The position numbers and the translations under genes are program-made. Shown here piece by piece: positions 11,584 to 23,869 of a DNA stretch of 64,000 bases; the stretch's first letter is position 1, and every line of letters starts with the position of its first letter. The DNA comes from Polychytrium aggregatum (lineage: Eukaryota; Chytridiomycota; Chytridiomycetes; Polychytriales): the NCBI RefSeq assembly GCF_025602895.1, contig NW_026516205.1, positions 930,001 to 994,000 on the forward strand. Reading direction: 5' to 3'. The notes below the pieces were generated by a model, which did not search any database, was not told the origin of the DNA, and worked only from the letters and a program-made list of their open reading frames with translations.

Positions 11584-14500
11584 TCAAGGCTCGTAGATAC
11601 CACCCCAGGGCATGGCGATATGTTCGTTCGCGTGCACGGCTGTGGTCGTAGGGGTAACGCGGCCGTCGAGCAGACCAGATCCTCTGTTGCCGAGGCCAAA
11701 GATGCCAGGAGCGGGGTGGTGGTGATGGGGAGGGCCGACAGGAGCGCCGACAGGGGCCCAGCCAACCATGCCGCCGTTGATCTCCTGGGGACCAGCGTGC
11801 ATCCAGGGCTGGGGAGCAGCAAAGCCCTGGTTGTTGATGGGAGACAGAAGCGACTGCGACTTTTGAGGGAGAGCCTGGTTCCACATCTGAGCGCTGAAGA
11901 TACCGTTGGCAAGTCCCTTGTGCATGGGAGGGGCATGCAGATCGTAAGGATCCTTGGCGACAAACTGCTCGGACCAGCCGCTGAACGACTTGCTGGGGCG
12001 ACGGTTACGCGGAGGGAGCTCGGGCATAGACGGGTAGCCGCCAGAGACGCCCCCCCATTCGGGGGCCATCGAGGGCTGTGCTTGGCCGATGACGCCCCAG
12101 TCGGCTTCGGGGCTGCTTCTTGGGGGAAGCGAGTCCAGCACAAGCGAGTGGCGAGGGGAATGTCCTCCGGGAGTCTTGGAGAATCCACCGGCGGCAGGGA
12201 GCCAGTCGGCCGAGGGGGTGCTTGGAGGATTGATCAGGGACGAGCTCGAGGTGCTCTTGCGAAGAACCTTGTCTCCCCAAATGGGGTACTCTTCGCGAGG
12301 GGCGCTCCAGAGCGTAGTGCTGGGGGTGAGGGCGCTGGTGACAAGCTGGAGCGGATGGTGGTTCCACTCGGGAGCATCAGTCAGGCGGATGTTGGCAACC
12401 CGGTCCCACTCGGAGCCGAGCACATCGTCGTCTGCAGGACCGCTGGCGTTCGTAGCCCAGGCCGGGGGCGAGGCAAGGCCGGCGGCGGCTGTACCAGGCA
12501 GGACAGTGGCTGAGGGGCCAAGGTAGTCTGCGCGGTGATCGGTCGAGCGCTCGGGGAGGGTCAAGAAGTCATTTTCAAAGTCATCCAGCCAGGGAGCGAA
12601 CTGGGATGCGCTTGCAGCCGGCAGAACGTCCGAGTTGGAGCGCATGGTCTCCAGCGAGCGAGCTGGGACGGGAGGGTGATGCGCAAAGGCAGAGTTGATG
12701 CCAGAGACAACATTAGACTCACTCCAGTGAGCGCCGGCATTCCAGGCGGCTCTGTTGTGGCGCAATTCGGGCGCAGAGTGCTTGTGAGGGAGCCTGATGA
12801 TAGCAGCGATGTGCCAGACGATGGCTGGTTAGCGGCCGCGGCCAACACCGACAGAAAGCTCATCGAAGCTGTTTAAGCACGCAAGCTGGGGGCTCGGGCT
12901 TGGGCCTGAGCTTGGTCGAGACACCCAGACCAAAAGCTGCTGCCAATCCAGAATCAAGACCATTCATTCCCAAGCGAGCAAGAAGATACTTACTTGCTGC
13001 GAGCCAAGACGTCCTGGGCCGCAGCAGAAGCGCGAGGGGTAGCCCAGGACGGGGTGTAGCCGGACACATCACGGCTCTGATCCAGCTCAAAGGAAACCTT
13101 CTTCTTCATGACCGCAGGGTCGCCCTTGGGAGCGGGCCAGGCGGCTGCGCCAGAGGCAGCATTTGCCGGGCCGAAGGACGGTGGCTCGCCCCAGCCGCTG
13201 GCCTCGCTGGGCGGGAAGCCACCGGATCGAGAGAGGGAGCGCTGGCGGCCAGTCTCCTCCTGGGGCATCTCGGTAGTATCGCCGTAGAGCGGCTGGGCGG
13301 GGAAAGCGGTTGTTGCGGGCTTGGAGGGCGAAGACTTCCAGCCAGCAGGGAGGCCCGAGGACACAGGCTTGGGCGGAGAACTCCACTGGGCTGAAGGGGC
13401 CGGGGCCGCCTGTCGAGAAACGGATGCGCTTGAGCCCTTGTTGGCCTGAAGGTTTTGGGATGCCCAGCCACCAAGAGCCGAAGGGGCAACAGCAGGGGCG
13501 CCGGTGGAGGGTCGGTCCCAGTTGGCGCCGCTGCAGAAGCTGGCGGTGTCCTTTCGAGGAGGCGAATTCCAGGTCGGAGCTGAGATGGCCCACTGCGAGG
13601 GAGACTTGGGTGCAGGAATCTGGGTGGGCTCGGAGCGCTCAATTTGAGGGGTGCTATCTGTGACCTTGGATCCACTCCAGGCCGCGGTGCAGGCTGGGTT
13701 TGGTCCGGATACGGGAACGGCAGGCTGAGAGCTAGTGTCTGAGCCCTGAGAACCGGCACGGACAACTTGAGGTTGGCTCGGGCCGGACGAATTGGACACG
13801 GTGGGGACTTGGGCAGAGTGGCTCTGGGCTTGCGCAGATGCATCGGTCTTCCATGTGGACGGAACCTCGAGTCTAGTGGAGATGCGGGTGGAGGAGGACG
13901 GGTATAGGGGTGAGAAATGAACCAGGATACACAAGCGCAGATCTGGGGGGGGGTTGCGCAAGCTGGCGGACGGGGACTGAAGCAGCAGCGAGAGCAAGAG
14001 CGAGACACTCCTGCTTACTTGGAATTAACGTCCGGTCGAGAAATGATGATCTTGAGGGTCTGTTTGGATTTGATCTTCTTGATACGGCCTGGACGAACAT
14101 GATGACGCGGCGAGGTGAGCAAGGGGAGCGAAGATCAGGATGGGGGGCTGAGGACGAAGCGCACAGGCAAGCTGTGATCATGAACATGGCAGACAAGCTA
14201 TGACGATCATGGCAGACAAGCTGTGATGATCATTCATGACAGGCATCCCTGTGAAAACGCCAGCACTTCTCGGAGCCACCAGTCACACCAACGAGCGACA
14301 AGACCTACATGGGTCGTATTCAATCTTGAGACGAGTGCCGTGGAGCCTCTGCGGATACAAAAGATAAAGGCTTGTTTGTTAGGTTGGCGACTTTGGTGAG
14401 TCGATGGATGCCAAATACCGAGAGAATCAAGCAGCCGAGGACTCACCTCGCCGCTGAGTCTCAAAACCTTTTCGAGAGCGCTCTGGTCGGGAACGTCGAC

Positions 14501-15526
14501 ATAGGCACAGGGTCGGGTATCCGGGTTGTTGGAGAGACGGATTCTCAGAATCTGCAGGAGAGGAGAGAAGCACAGAAATGGGCGGGGGAGCGATGAGCCG
14601 TTATGCAGGGTTCGTCGGGTTGACGGGAAGGAGTACGATGATACTCGATTGATGTCGCTCGCCGGAGGGGGGATCGCGGTGCTGAAGCGAGCCTTGTCGT
14701 CGCCAGAGAGATGCAGGGTCAGGGACGAGCGAGACGCACCGGCGAGTTCTTGAAAAAGTCAATCAGGTCCTGTTCGGTGACGGACTCGTGCAGGTTGCCG
14801 ACCCAGAGGGTCTTGACTTCGGGGGTCTGCGGAAAGCGGAGCGAGGGTCAGCGCAAGCCCAAGCCTAAGACGACGCGTGACCGTGTCCGAACGAGGCGGA
14901 TGGATGAAGATGGGTGGTGGGCAAGCACAAGCTGGGTGGATGCGGGCGGGGCAGCACAGAGGACCCAGGAGCGAGCACCGAAGCGGTACAAACGATCTGC
15001 GTCGCGCTGCTCGAGGATCCGCCAAGGGCCCGAGGAAACCATGGGAGCTGTTTGGCGTGTAGCCAACGAAGGGGGACGAGATCATCACGAGAGCGGCCCA
15101 GAAGCAGAAGAACAGCGATCGCACCTTTTCGAGGGTTGAAGAAGAGCTTTCGAGCTGCTGCTGGTGCTGGTGATGGTGGTGATGGTGGTGGTCGGCGGCG
15201 TGGGCAGGTTGTGAAGGGCTGTCCTTAAGCGAGATGCGCGAGTCGATCCGGTGAAGGGCACGGCGGGGATCAGGGCGAGTAAGGTCGTCGCTATGGGACG
15301 AGTGATGGCCGGCGCGAGCAGAGGGCTGCGACCACAGCGAGGACTGCGAGGCAGCCGAGACGGCAGCCCAGGAGTGCGCCGGAGCAAAGCCGGACGACGA
15401 TGACGATGACGACGACGACGATGGGGTGGTGGTGGTGCTGGAGAAGGACATGCCCGGAACCAAGGATCGGTCCTTGGGCGCCGGGTCGACGGCATAGTAC
15501 GAAGATCGCTTGCTAGTCAAAGTCAT
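11584..15526 (-). CDS. RRM-domain RNA-binding protein, family not recognised
   Basis: Model: complement(join(11584..12793,12994..13872,14019..14088,14309..14348,14447..14551,14740..14826,15125..15526)), 930 residues, all phases consistent. The one recognisable domain is an RNA recognition motif at about 135-211, spread over four short exons. RNP2 is clear (LWVGNL); RNP1 is degenerate (RPCAYVDV, without the usual basic-Gly-aromatic start). A basic segment follows (RIKKIKSKQ). The N-terminus is Ser-rich with a His/Gln tract just before the RRM. The C-terminal 690 residues are disordered, rich in Pro, Ser, Gly and Trp, with many isolated Trp in S/P context (SGW, PSW, AAW, SNW-like). This suggests an mRNA-binding regulator with a long disordered tail, but no precise function can be assigned. 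The start is the first ATG, at 15526. Confidence 0.85.
14168..14244. repeat. Imperfect direct repeats in RRM-gene intron
   Basis: Three imperfect copies of CAAGCT(A/G)TGA followed by GATCAT and GGCAGA segments lie in the 220-nt intron at 14089-14308. Confidence 0.7.
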
Positions 15527-15946
15527 GGCTGGAGCGACTGGATGGATGGTCGCGAAAGAACAAGGTATAGAGTGGAAGTATAGAATGGAGGCGAGGGCGC
15601 TTCGATAGAATGGGGGAGAGGTAGTGCCGAAGAAAAGGCAGAAGCGAGGGGACTTGATGACCAGAAGAGGGGAAAGCGGATCAGGAAGTCAAAAAGAGCC
15701 GAGCAGCGGCGGTTGGTTGGGCGCAAAAAAAGTAAGGGTGTGGAGGGCGAGAGCAAGGACAGCGGATGGGTCAACGGACGACGGCCGTGGCTTCGGACCT
15801 GCACGAGCGGGGACAGCCGGACGGGCGGTATTGGCGAGGGCAAAGAAGAATAGAGTGAGCGAGAGGAGCAGTGTGCGATCGCAGAGACGCCGTTGCATAT
15901 ATGCGGGGGGTTGAGTTCTTGCCGATGGCGCTTGCAGCGCGATGTG

Positions 15947-16028
15947 CAATGCAGTGCAATGCGATGGGCGTAATGCAGTGGGTAATGCAGTGGGTGTAAT
16001 GCAGTGGGTGTAATGCGAATGCAATGCT
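15947..16028. repeat. TAATGCAGTGGG(TG) tandem cluster
   Basis: Copies of TAATGCAGTGGG, with or without an extra TG, follow one another, flanked by GCAATGC variants. Confidence 0.8.
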
Positions 16029-16522
16029 ATCACCAACGAGAACTATACGCCAACGAGATAATTCACAATTCCAAACGAGTAAACCAAATCGGGCCCGTAC
16101 CAGATGGCAAAGCGATAGAGCGGAGGACAGGCGCAGGGACGATGGCAAGAGCAAAGGTGCCGCCCGAGAGCCAAAGGCAAAGAGCGAATTTCCAGAGAGA
16201 TGATGGGTCCGGACGAGCGGCGTGGGGAGAGCGAGCGCAAACGAGCGAGAGAGAGAGTGAGAGAGAAAGAGAGAGATGATGGAGGGAAGAAGTAAGACCA
16301 CAAAGGGCGGGAAGCGGCGAGGCTGAAGAACCAAACCGAAAACCGGCTCAGGGCAGGGCGGGACGGCGGTTATAAGAACGGCGCAAGGAGCGCGGGGGGG
16401 GGCGAGCAGGATCGCCGCAGATCGACGCAGATCACAGCAGCGAGAGCCCATTGGCGGGGGACGGGACAGAACGGGCCGGGATGGGCCAGGAAGGGCGACG
16501 AGCGAAACGCTTTGAGCCGGCG

Positions 16523-16600
16523 GCATTGCATTGGGCGAATAGCATTGGGCGAATAGCACTGGTGAATAGCACTGGTGGATAGAATTGGGCGAATTGCATT
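16523..16600. repeat. ATTGGGCGAAT/AGCACTGG tandem cluster
   Basis: ATTGGGCGAAT occurs three times with related AATAGCACTGGTG units in between. Each ATTGG is an inverted CCAAT pentamer. Confidence 0.8.
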
Positions 16601-17419
16601 AGTGTACGAAGTGGGTGTGAGGACTCGCAGAGACACAGTGCCCGCAGAGACTGTGCTCGTGGGAACGCTTGCAAGCACTCGCAGAACACAATCCTCGTGC
16701 GGGAACAAGACCCGGGCTGGAGCGAGGCGTGGCCGACGGGGGCGTGGGCGGCCGCTGGCGGGTGTGGGGACGGCGCTGTTCATGTCGCCGATACGATCGC
16801 TGTCGCCGATACCATCGTTGCCATTGGTACTATCACCGTCGTTAATGTCATCACATCATTAATACCATCGCATCATTAATGCCATCGCATCGCCAGCGTC
16901 GCGGCTGCTCCTGCCAATGATTACTGCACCGCCCGCCCGCGAAATGCGCTCCCGTCCCAGGGTGCCCGTCCGTTGCTGCATCCGTGGATCCCGATGCCGC
17001 TGGAATCGCCTGCCGCATGGCGCTCGCAACCGACGCTCGCTCAGCTCCCTTCGCGCAAGCACATTCGCTGGGCATGTCCAATCGTCGCTGGCCTCCAGAG
17101 CAGCCCAGCCCAGCCCAACAGCAGCAGCAACAGCAGCAGCAGCACCTTCCCCCCCCTTCCTCCCGAAACAAACGTGGCTGCCCGATAGCGCCATATGGCC
17201 GGTGGGTGCCGGCGTCCCATCCAGACCAGAGCCCCCGCGACAGGGCACCTGCACGCCGGCCGGTGGGGAGCCCCGCTGGATGAGAACGTGCTCGTTGGTG
17301 GCGCTTGCCGTTGTGCTCTGCGAGGGACGGTCGCATGCTCGCTGGCCTGCCACTGGCCGGCAACAATCGTTGCCATCCACAAGAGACAGTCACAACCGCT
17401 CTGCTCAACTTGCAATTCG

Positions 17420-17514
17420 CCATCACCTATCCATTCACGCTCCTTCACCTATTCACTCCATCACGTATCCACTCTATCACCTATGCATTCACGCTCCATC
17501 ACCTATTCACTGCA
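17420..17514. repeat. Imperfect TCAC-rich tandem repeat
   Basis: CATTCACGCTCC(T/A)TCACCTATTC occurs twice, about 52 nt apart, within a run of related TCACNTATNCACT segments. Confidence 0.75.
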
Positions 17515-18081
17515 TCGCTCCTTTCTCCCCTTCCCCCCTGCCTCCCACGTTTTGCCATCCAGCCTCCTTCGCTCTGGAACCCGTTCCTCGTTTCGCCTGC
17601 AGCGGCCATCCTCCACCACGTGGCCGCCGCTGCTGCTCTCTCGCACACGCCTCACCGGATCTGGACCAAGCGGACCACGAGGCGTTTTGCTCAGGTGCGT
17701 TCTTCATCGCCCGCGGGCCATGCGAGCCCTCACACCATGTGCTTGGCGATCGGCGGGCGGTGCACCGCTCCTGTCAGCGGGACTCATCTCGCCATGGCCG
17801 ACCAACCGGATTCGAGGCACCTCCCCTCGGCCACGCCTGCTGGCTCAGCGACCCCGATCTGCTCTGCCTGCTCAGCCGCACCAGGCCGTCACCGCACCTC
17901 CACCACGCCGACTGCTTTGTCTCCTCTGGTCTGGACTGGTCTCGTCTCGTCTGATCTGGTCTGGCCTGGCTCGGCTGAAAGTGGGTCGATACAGCTCGTT
18001 GTTGACTCCGGGATGCAGGCAGCACATATGGACCCGGACTGCCTCGGACAACGTGGCCCCCCATGCCCTCGTTCTCGTCCC

Positions 18082-20438
18082 TCACTGGATGTTGAGGTGC
18101 TTTTTCAGCTTGACCACCAGTGCCCAGTCGTCTTTGCTCAGATCGTTGCGGAAGGTGGTCTTCAGGATGTCGATCGAGCCGCGGTTGATCTGTGTCCGAG
18201 GAGAAACCAGCATGCCCCTCTCTTGTCAGCCACTCGTTCTGCATCGACCTCGCCATCGGCCAAAGCCTGCCCCATCGTCACCGCAAGGATACTCACATGG
18301 CTGTAGAGCTCGTTTTGCTCGTTAAAGTGGCGACCAAACATCTTGGGGGTGTCGTAGCCCGGCGACTCGACACGGATCGAGACTGAGGGCTCGCCGCGCT
18401 TGACAACGTCACGCGGCTTGCGATTCATTTCGATACCAACGACCTTGCCAATGTTGATCACCGTCTTTTTCTGCACGGCGTGAGCACAAAGATGCCGAGT
18501 CGCAAGGGATCAGTTCCAGAGTCCAATCGTGACGTGCAACCCCGCAGGCGATACTTTCCTCTCCCCACTCTGCGACCCTGTCGAGTTATGCCTGCTCATT
18601 CGATTCATCGGCCACATCACCAACTTGTCCGCCTGGCAGACATGACATGGTCCACCCACAAAATGTGCCGCGCATCGCATCGCATCGCATCGCATCGTAT
18701 CGTATCGTATCGTATCGTATCGTATCGTATCGTATCGCGATCCCTACCTCGGGCTCGACAACGGCCAGTGGAGTGCCAATCTTGAGTATACCCTCCACAA
18801 CGTCCACGCCCAGGATGATCGGGTCGCGCTTGTTGAAGATGGCGCCGGGCACGATCTTGAGCAGGCACGGGAAGATGGCCTTGGGGGCTTCGTCGCGCCG
18901 CTTCTGCTCCTCGAGCTCCTTCATGTACGCCGTGAACTGGTCAAACAGGTGGTAGATGATGTTGGCCTTGAAAATCTTGACGCCGCACTCGTCGGCGAGC
19001 TGCTGGGCGTCCTTGTCGATGGGGACATCAAAGGCCAGCAGCTGCGCGTACTCGCGCGCACGGTCGAGCATGATCGACGCTCGAATCACATCCTTTTTGT
19101 AGACCGGTCCAATGTTGATGCCAGACACCGGGATGTTGGACGTCTTGAGGAAAGCCAGCAGCGCCTCGAGCGAACCCAGAGTCGACGCCTGGACACAGAC
19201 ACCCTTGCCCGACTTGTCGATGGCGGACAGCAGCGAGGTCAGGTCCTGCATCACCTCATCCTTGATGTCGTCCTCGTCGTCGTCGGGACCAATCACCATC
19301 AGGCGCGAGCCGGCAATGGCCTTGTCGAGACCAGGGGCACTGATCTTGATACCCTGGGCGGCCTTGACGGAAGCGTGGTGAACATAGGCCGACTTGACAC
19401 GCAGCTCGCGCATGGGTTGCGGCGTCAGCAGCGCACGGACCTGGGTAATGATCGGTCCGTCCAGACCGCACACGCAGATTCGGTCACCTTCGTTCAGGAC
19501 ACCGTTCGAGAGAATGACATCGATGGTGGTGCCGTGACCTTCGATCACCTTGACCTCCAGCACCGTACACTCGAGCTCCGAGATATACATCAGGCGCTCC
19601 GTCATTCGCGTCTGCGTCAGGTCCACCAGCAGGTTGATGAGATCGGGGATACCCTCGCCCGTGTGTGCCGAGGTCGGCACCAGCGAGACGTATTTGGCAA
19701 AGTTGCGGTTCTCGTAGTACAGGCAGGCGTTCAGGCCCTGCTCGGCAAAGGCCAGGATCGTCTTTTGCACACGGTCATTGTACTCCTTGATGACAAAGTC
19801 GGGTTGCTGGGCAAGCGACTCCTCGACAGGGTGGTCCGGCAGCGCCTTCCAGCCAAAGAGACGGTCGATCTTGTTCAGCGCAACAATGAAGGGCGTCTTG
19901 CGGTCGCGCAGCAGGCCAAGCGACTCGATCGTCTGGGGCTCGAGCCCGTGCATGATATCGACAACGAGCACGGCGATGTTGCAGAGCGACGAGCCTCTGG
20001 AACGCAGGTTCGAGAAGGACTCGTGGCCGGGGGTGTCGATGATGAGGAGACCGGGGATCTTGTACTCGACGTGGTTCTTGAGCAGGGCGGTCTTCTTTGC
20101 GATGGCCTCGGCGGGCATGTACGTGGCACCGATCTGCTGAGTGATACCGCCGGCTTCGCCCTCCTGGACGTTGGTCTGACGGATCTTGTCCAGCAGCTTG
20201 GTTTTGCCAGTGTCGACGTGGCCGAGGATACAGCCGATGGGCGAGCGGAGGTTATCCTTGGACCGCGCAGCCATGGCCGCAGCGACGCGGGCCTGGCGAT
20301 CGGACTGGGCCTTCATCTTGCGCTCCCAGGCCTGCTTCTCGGCGACCGTCATCTCGTCGTCGCTATAATCGTCCTCGTCATCATCGTCGCTGTCATCGTC
20401 GTCGTCATCGTCCTCGTCCTCGTCGTCGTCGTCATCCT

Positions 20439-20469
<31 letters not shown>

Positions 20470-23135
20470 GTCCTCATCCTCTTCTTCGTCCTCCTCGTCC
20501 TCATCCTCTTCATCTTCTTCGACAGGCTTTTTGGCGCTGGACTTGGCGGCGCTAACAGGGGCCGCCGGCTTGGGCTCGGTCTTGGCAGGGGCTACAGATT
20601 TTTCAACCTTGGCTGAAAACAGCGGGGAAGCAAGACGAGCAGCTATTAGAGAAACGCATGGCACGACGAAGGCACCAAGGCATCAGCCAACCGGCCAGCC
20701 AACCGACCAGCATATCAAATCGTGCCAAGTGGCCCAGGACGGACCGTGTCCGAGGAGATGCTGCAGTATTGAGGGGGGGGGCGCTGCTTCCAAAGACACA
20801 CAATACAGCACTAGCACCCCCCTTTAGCCTCAAATGCAGCGATATGGAAATGCACATACCGGGCTTTTCATCCTCGCTTTCCTGCTCCCAGTCGTCCTTC
20901 ACGTCATCGTCCGAGTCCTCCCAGTCTTCCTTGACGGCTTGGCTGGCCTTGGGGACTGGTGACGCGGCGACGACGCTGGGGGTAGCAGCAGCCACGATCG
21001 CGGCGATGCGGCGGGCCTCTTCGTCCTCAAACTCGTCCTCCTTCTTGGTCTCTTCGATCTCAGCGGCCTTCTGGACGGGGGTGGAGCTTCCACTATCGGC
21101 CTCAGCGGTCTTGGTCGAGGTCTTCTTCTTCTTGCCGTAGACGACGCGCTTGGGCTTGGCGATCTCCTCGCCCTCGTTCTTGGCAAGGGCAGGGACGACA
21201 ATGCCCTGGTTGTCAATCATCTGCTGCAAGCGGCGCTGCTGCTGCTGTTGAGCCGCCTTCTGGGAAGGAGTGAGATACTTGCCGCTCTTCCTGAGCTCAT
21301 CCTTCTTCTGCTTCTCCTTCTCCTTCTTGCGTAGACGAGCCTCTTCCTTCTTCCTCTCCTCCTCCTCAACGCGCCGCCGCTCTTCCTCTACACGTCGGGC
21401 CTCTTCCTCTTCCTGGCGCCGCTGCTCGGCCTCCTGGGCCTCACGCTGGGCTTGCTGCTGTCTCAGGAGCGTCAGGAGGGCATTGTTGCGCTTGGGGCCC
21501 TTGGCTGTGGCAGGAGGCTCCTCTTCTTTCTTGGCAGCGGCAGCCTTCTTCTTCTTCTTCTTCTTTTTGTCCTTGTCGCCGCCGGTTTCTTGGTCATCAT
21601 CGTCCTCATCCTCGGCCTGCTCGGTCGGGGCCGCAGACTCGGCAATCGGAGCTGGAGTCGGTGCTGCGGCACTGGTGCCTGTAGTGGCCTTCTTGTTCTG
21701 CTTCTGGCGCTCCTTGCGCTCACGCTCCTTTTCCTTCTTGGACTTGAGACGCACCTCGCCCGTCTCTTGTTCGTCGTCTTCAGCATCGGCAGCTGCCACC
21801 GGGGCAGGAGCAGGAGCAGGAGCAGCAGCCGCAGCAGGGGCCGGAGCAGGGACTGGGGTCTCTTGTTGAGCGGGAGGAGCATTGCCCTCCAGCTCGGCCA
21901 TGATACGCGCAACCTCGTCGTCTTCATCCGCGTTCTGCTTCTTTCCCTTCTTTCCCTTCTTGCCGCCCTTCTGAGCAGCAGGAGCAGGAGCAGGAGAGGA
22001 GACAGGGGCTTCGTCCGCCACGGCATCAGCGGCAGCAGGCTCGGGAGCACGGCCCTCCAGTTCAGCCATGATGCGTGCCACCTCGTCGTCTTCTTCGGCC
22101 GACTTTTTGCCCTTCTTGCCCTTCTTGCCACCTTTCTGGGCCGGCGCCGGGGCAGCCGCCGGAATGGGCTGCGACTCCTCGTCGGGTTGGTCTGCCAGAT
22201 CATCAACGTCGGCATCAAGATCTTCAAGAGCGGCAAAGTCGGCGGCGGCAGCCTTGGCCTTTCCCTTCTTCTGCTTGTTCTTCTTGACCGGCGCAGCGTC
22301 GACCATGGGCTCTTCGTCGTCGAGGGGCTCTCCAGCATCGTCGCCATCATCGAGTAGCGAGAAGTCGGCAGCAGCGGCAGCGGCCTTGCCCTTCTTTTGG
22401 TTCTTCTTGTTCTTCTTTGCGGGAGCAATGTCCTCTTCCGGCTCCTCCTCGATGTTCATGGCATCAAGCTTGGCCAGAATCTCGGCAGCATCTTCGTCGC
22501 TGTCGATGGCGCGGTTCTTCTTGGGCTTCTTGCCGCCCTTCTTCCTGCTTGCAGACGAGGCCAAGGCAGCCATCAGACCACCAAGGTCGTTTCCTTCCTC
22601 ATCGGCATTGAACTTGACGCTATCATCGGCTGCGGGCTCTTCAGCGGGCTGCTCGGCGGGCAGAGGCTGTGGGGCCTCATCAAAGGCAATTTCGATATCC
22701 GAATCGTCGTTTCGGCGACTGTTCAGTTTGATACATCCCCACCACGATGTACCAGAAATATGTCCATATGTCCGGCGGGTTGTCGAGGTGCGTGATCCCG
22801 AGGGTCGATTGGGGTGTGCAGCCAAGAGATATCCGCAGTGGCGCCGCCGCGATCGGCAAATCAGTATACATGATGTAAGATGGAGGTAGATTGATTAGGC
22901 GAGGTGCTAGGCTGCACGCCGGGAGATGAGCATCGCCTCTGGGCCTTACGATGGCGCTGGCAAAGTGCATTTCCAAGCCAGGTCCGGCTCGCATGGTCAC
23001 AGGCCCAGCCCCGACATCGATGGCGAGCCGGCATTGCTCCCCTGGTGCACAGAACAGCGGGCCTGGATTGCGGTGTCTTGGGACGAGTACTGACCCTTTG
23101 TTTCCTCCCTTTGCGTTCTTCTTTTTCGGCGGCAT
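18082..23135 (-). CDS. EIF5B: Translation initiation factor eIF5B (IF2 family GTPase)
   Basis: Model: complement(join(18082..18189,18297..18470,18748..20612,20860..22718,23095..23135)), 1,348 residues. eIF5B is the GTPase that drives 60S subunit joining at the end of initiation. GTPase motifs: G1 GHVDTGKT (about 766), switch [12 protein letters not shown]3 DTPGHE (about 828), G4 NKID (about 881) and TSAHTGEG. Domains II-IV follow, with PKMFGRHF near the end and a short C-terminal helix. The first half is the typical long, charged, disordered region: KKGKKGKK blocks, Ala/Pro linkers, a Lys/Glu coiled-coil stretch, then an acidic tract of about 50 nearly pure Asp/Glu residues (about 664-715) just before the GTPase domain. 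The start [11 protein letters not shown] is encoded by a 41-nt exon. The length exceeds yeast Fun12 (1,002) and animal eIF5B (about 1,220) because of the N-terminus. Confidence 0.97.
18671..18735. repeat. (CGCAT)5(CGTAT)8 pentanucleotide tract in eIF5B intron
   Basis: Thirteen pentamers, five CGCAT then eight CGTAT, lie in the intron at 18471-18747. The tract starts 12 bases inside the donor site on the minus strand. Confidence 0.95.
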
Positions 23136-23820
23136 GATGGCGGCAGATATGGATCCGACAGGACTGTCCTGGAATCGGCAAGGGACGATGGTCAGATACG
23201 ACTCGAGCAAGAGGTGCCCGACGAACAGCAGAGCAATTTAAGGACCGTGCTGCAGAGCGGCAAGTGGGACAGTCGATGTGGCAGTCTCGGCCAGCAATGA
23301 GACTCGGTCCGAGGCAGCACAGCGACGCAATCTCAGGCGGGACAGCGGATCGCCGCAGGCCCGCATATCCGACACCCCAGGCCCGACATGCATCGTAGCA
23401 GCGGTGGCAGATGCATGCGCCACATCATTGCAGCAGCCTCCACCACGACGAGGGAACAGCCGCACAGGATGGTGACAGGCAAACAGACTCACTTTTCTCG
23501 ATGGAGCAGACGAGGGTGTCGCAGGATCGCTGGATCGCTGGATCGATGGATCGATGGTGGGTGTGGGAGAAACGGCCAGCCGGACGCCGCCCCCAAGACA
23601 GAGGGCCGAAAAAAAAGAGCAGCCAGGCTCGATCCAGGCTCGACCCAGCGACAGCCACACACACACACACACCTCCGCCCCCGACCTGCTGCGCACACAC
23701 ATGTTTTTCTGCGCGCAGCACGCGACCGCCGCCGCCGCTGATTCGCCGGAGCGGCCTCCGCTGCCCGAATCGTCGCCCGATGCAGCACCGGCCACCCCCC
23801 AAGAAGCACTGCTTGCAAAT

Positions 23821-23852
23821 CGCAATTCGCAAACTGCAGTTCGCAATTCGCA
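23821..23852 (+). promoter_or_regulatory. Paired 11-mer CGCAATTCGCA upstream of PdxT
   Basis: Identical copies lie at 23821-23831 and 23842-23852, 21 nt apart start to start (two DNA helical turns), immediately before the TATA box. This is a plausible activator or repressor site; its function is inferred. Confidence 0.45.
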
Positions 23853-23863
23853 GCGCCGGACGA

Positions 23864-23869
23864 TATAAA
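23864..23869 (+). promoter_or_regulatory. TATA box of PdxT
   Basis: TATAAA sits in the context GATATAAACC, 59 bp before the ATG. This is a reasonable distance for a short 5' UTR. Confidence 0.55.

Larger units (their letters stand above)
15527..18081. other. 2.5-kb intergenic region without a supportable gene
   Basis: It lies between the start of the RRM gene and the stop of eIF5B, both on the minus strand. Several frames of more than 300 codons are open on both strands around 16900-18300. They overlap one another and read as low-complexity Pro/Ser/Arg/His, typical of GC-rich noncoding DNA. The region holds three short-repeat clusters (15947-16028, 16523-16600, 17420-17514), GA-rich runs near 16240-16280, an inverted CCAAT at 16450-16454, and TATAT near 15897. 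The part next to 15526 should be the RRM-gene promoter. Confidence 0.6.

Noticed and set aside
16917-18325. Long plus-strand frames of 333-376 codons
   Set aside because: Three overlapping frames are open at once. Translations are Pro/Ser/Arg/His-rich without domains, and their right ends run into the real last exon of eIF5B on the opposite strand.
18671-18735. Pentamer tract as a possible CRISPR-like or telomeric array
   Set aside because: Uninterrupted 5-nt units without spacers, wholly inside an intron.
18949-20616. 555-codon plus-strand frame
   Set aside because: It is an exact antisense shadow of the eIF5B GTPase exon, which carries all G motifs.
21452-22889. Plus- and minus-strand frames rich in Leu/Ser or Arg
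   Set aside because: Shadows of the charged low-complexity N-terminal exon of eIF5B.
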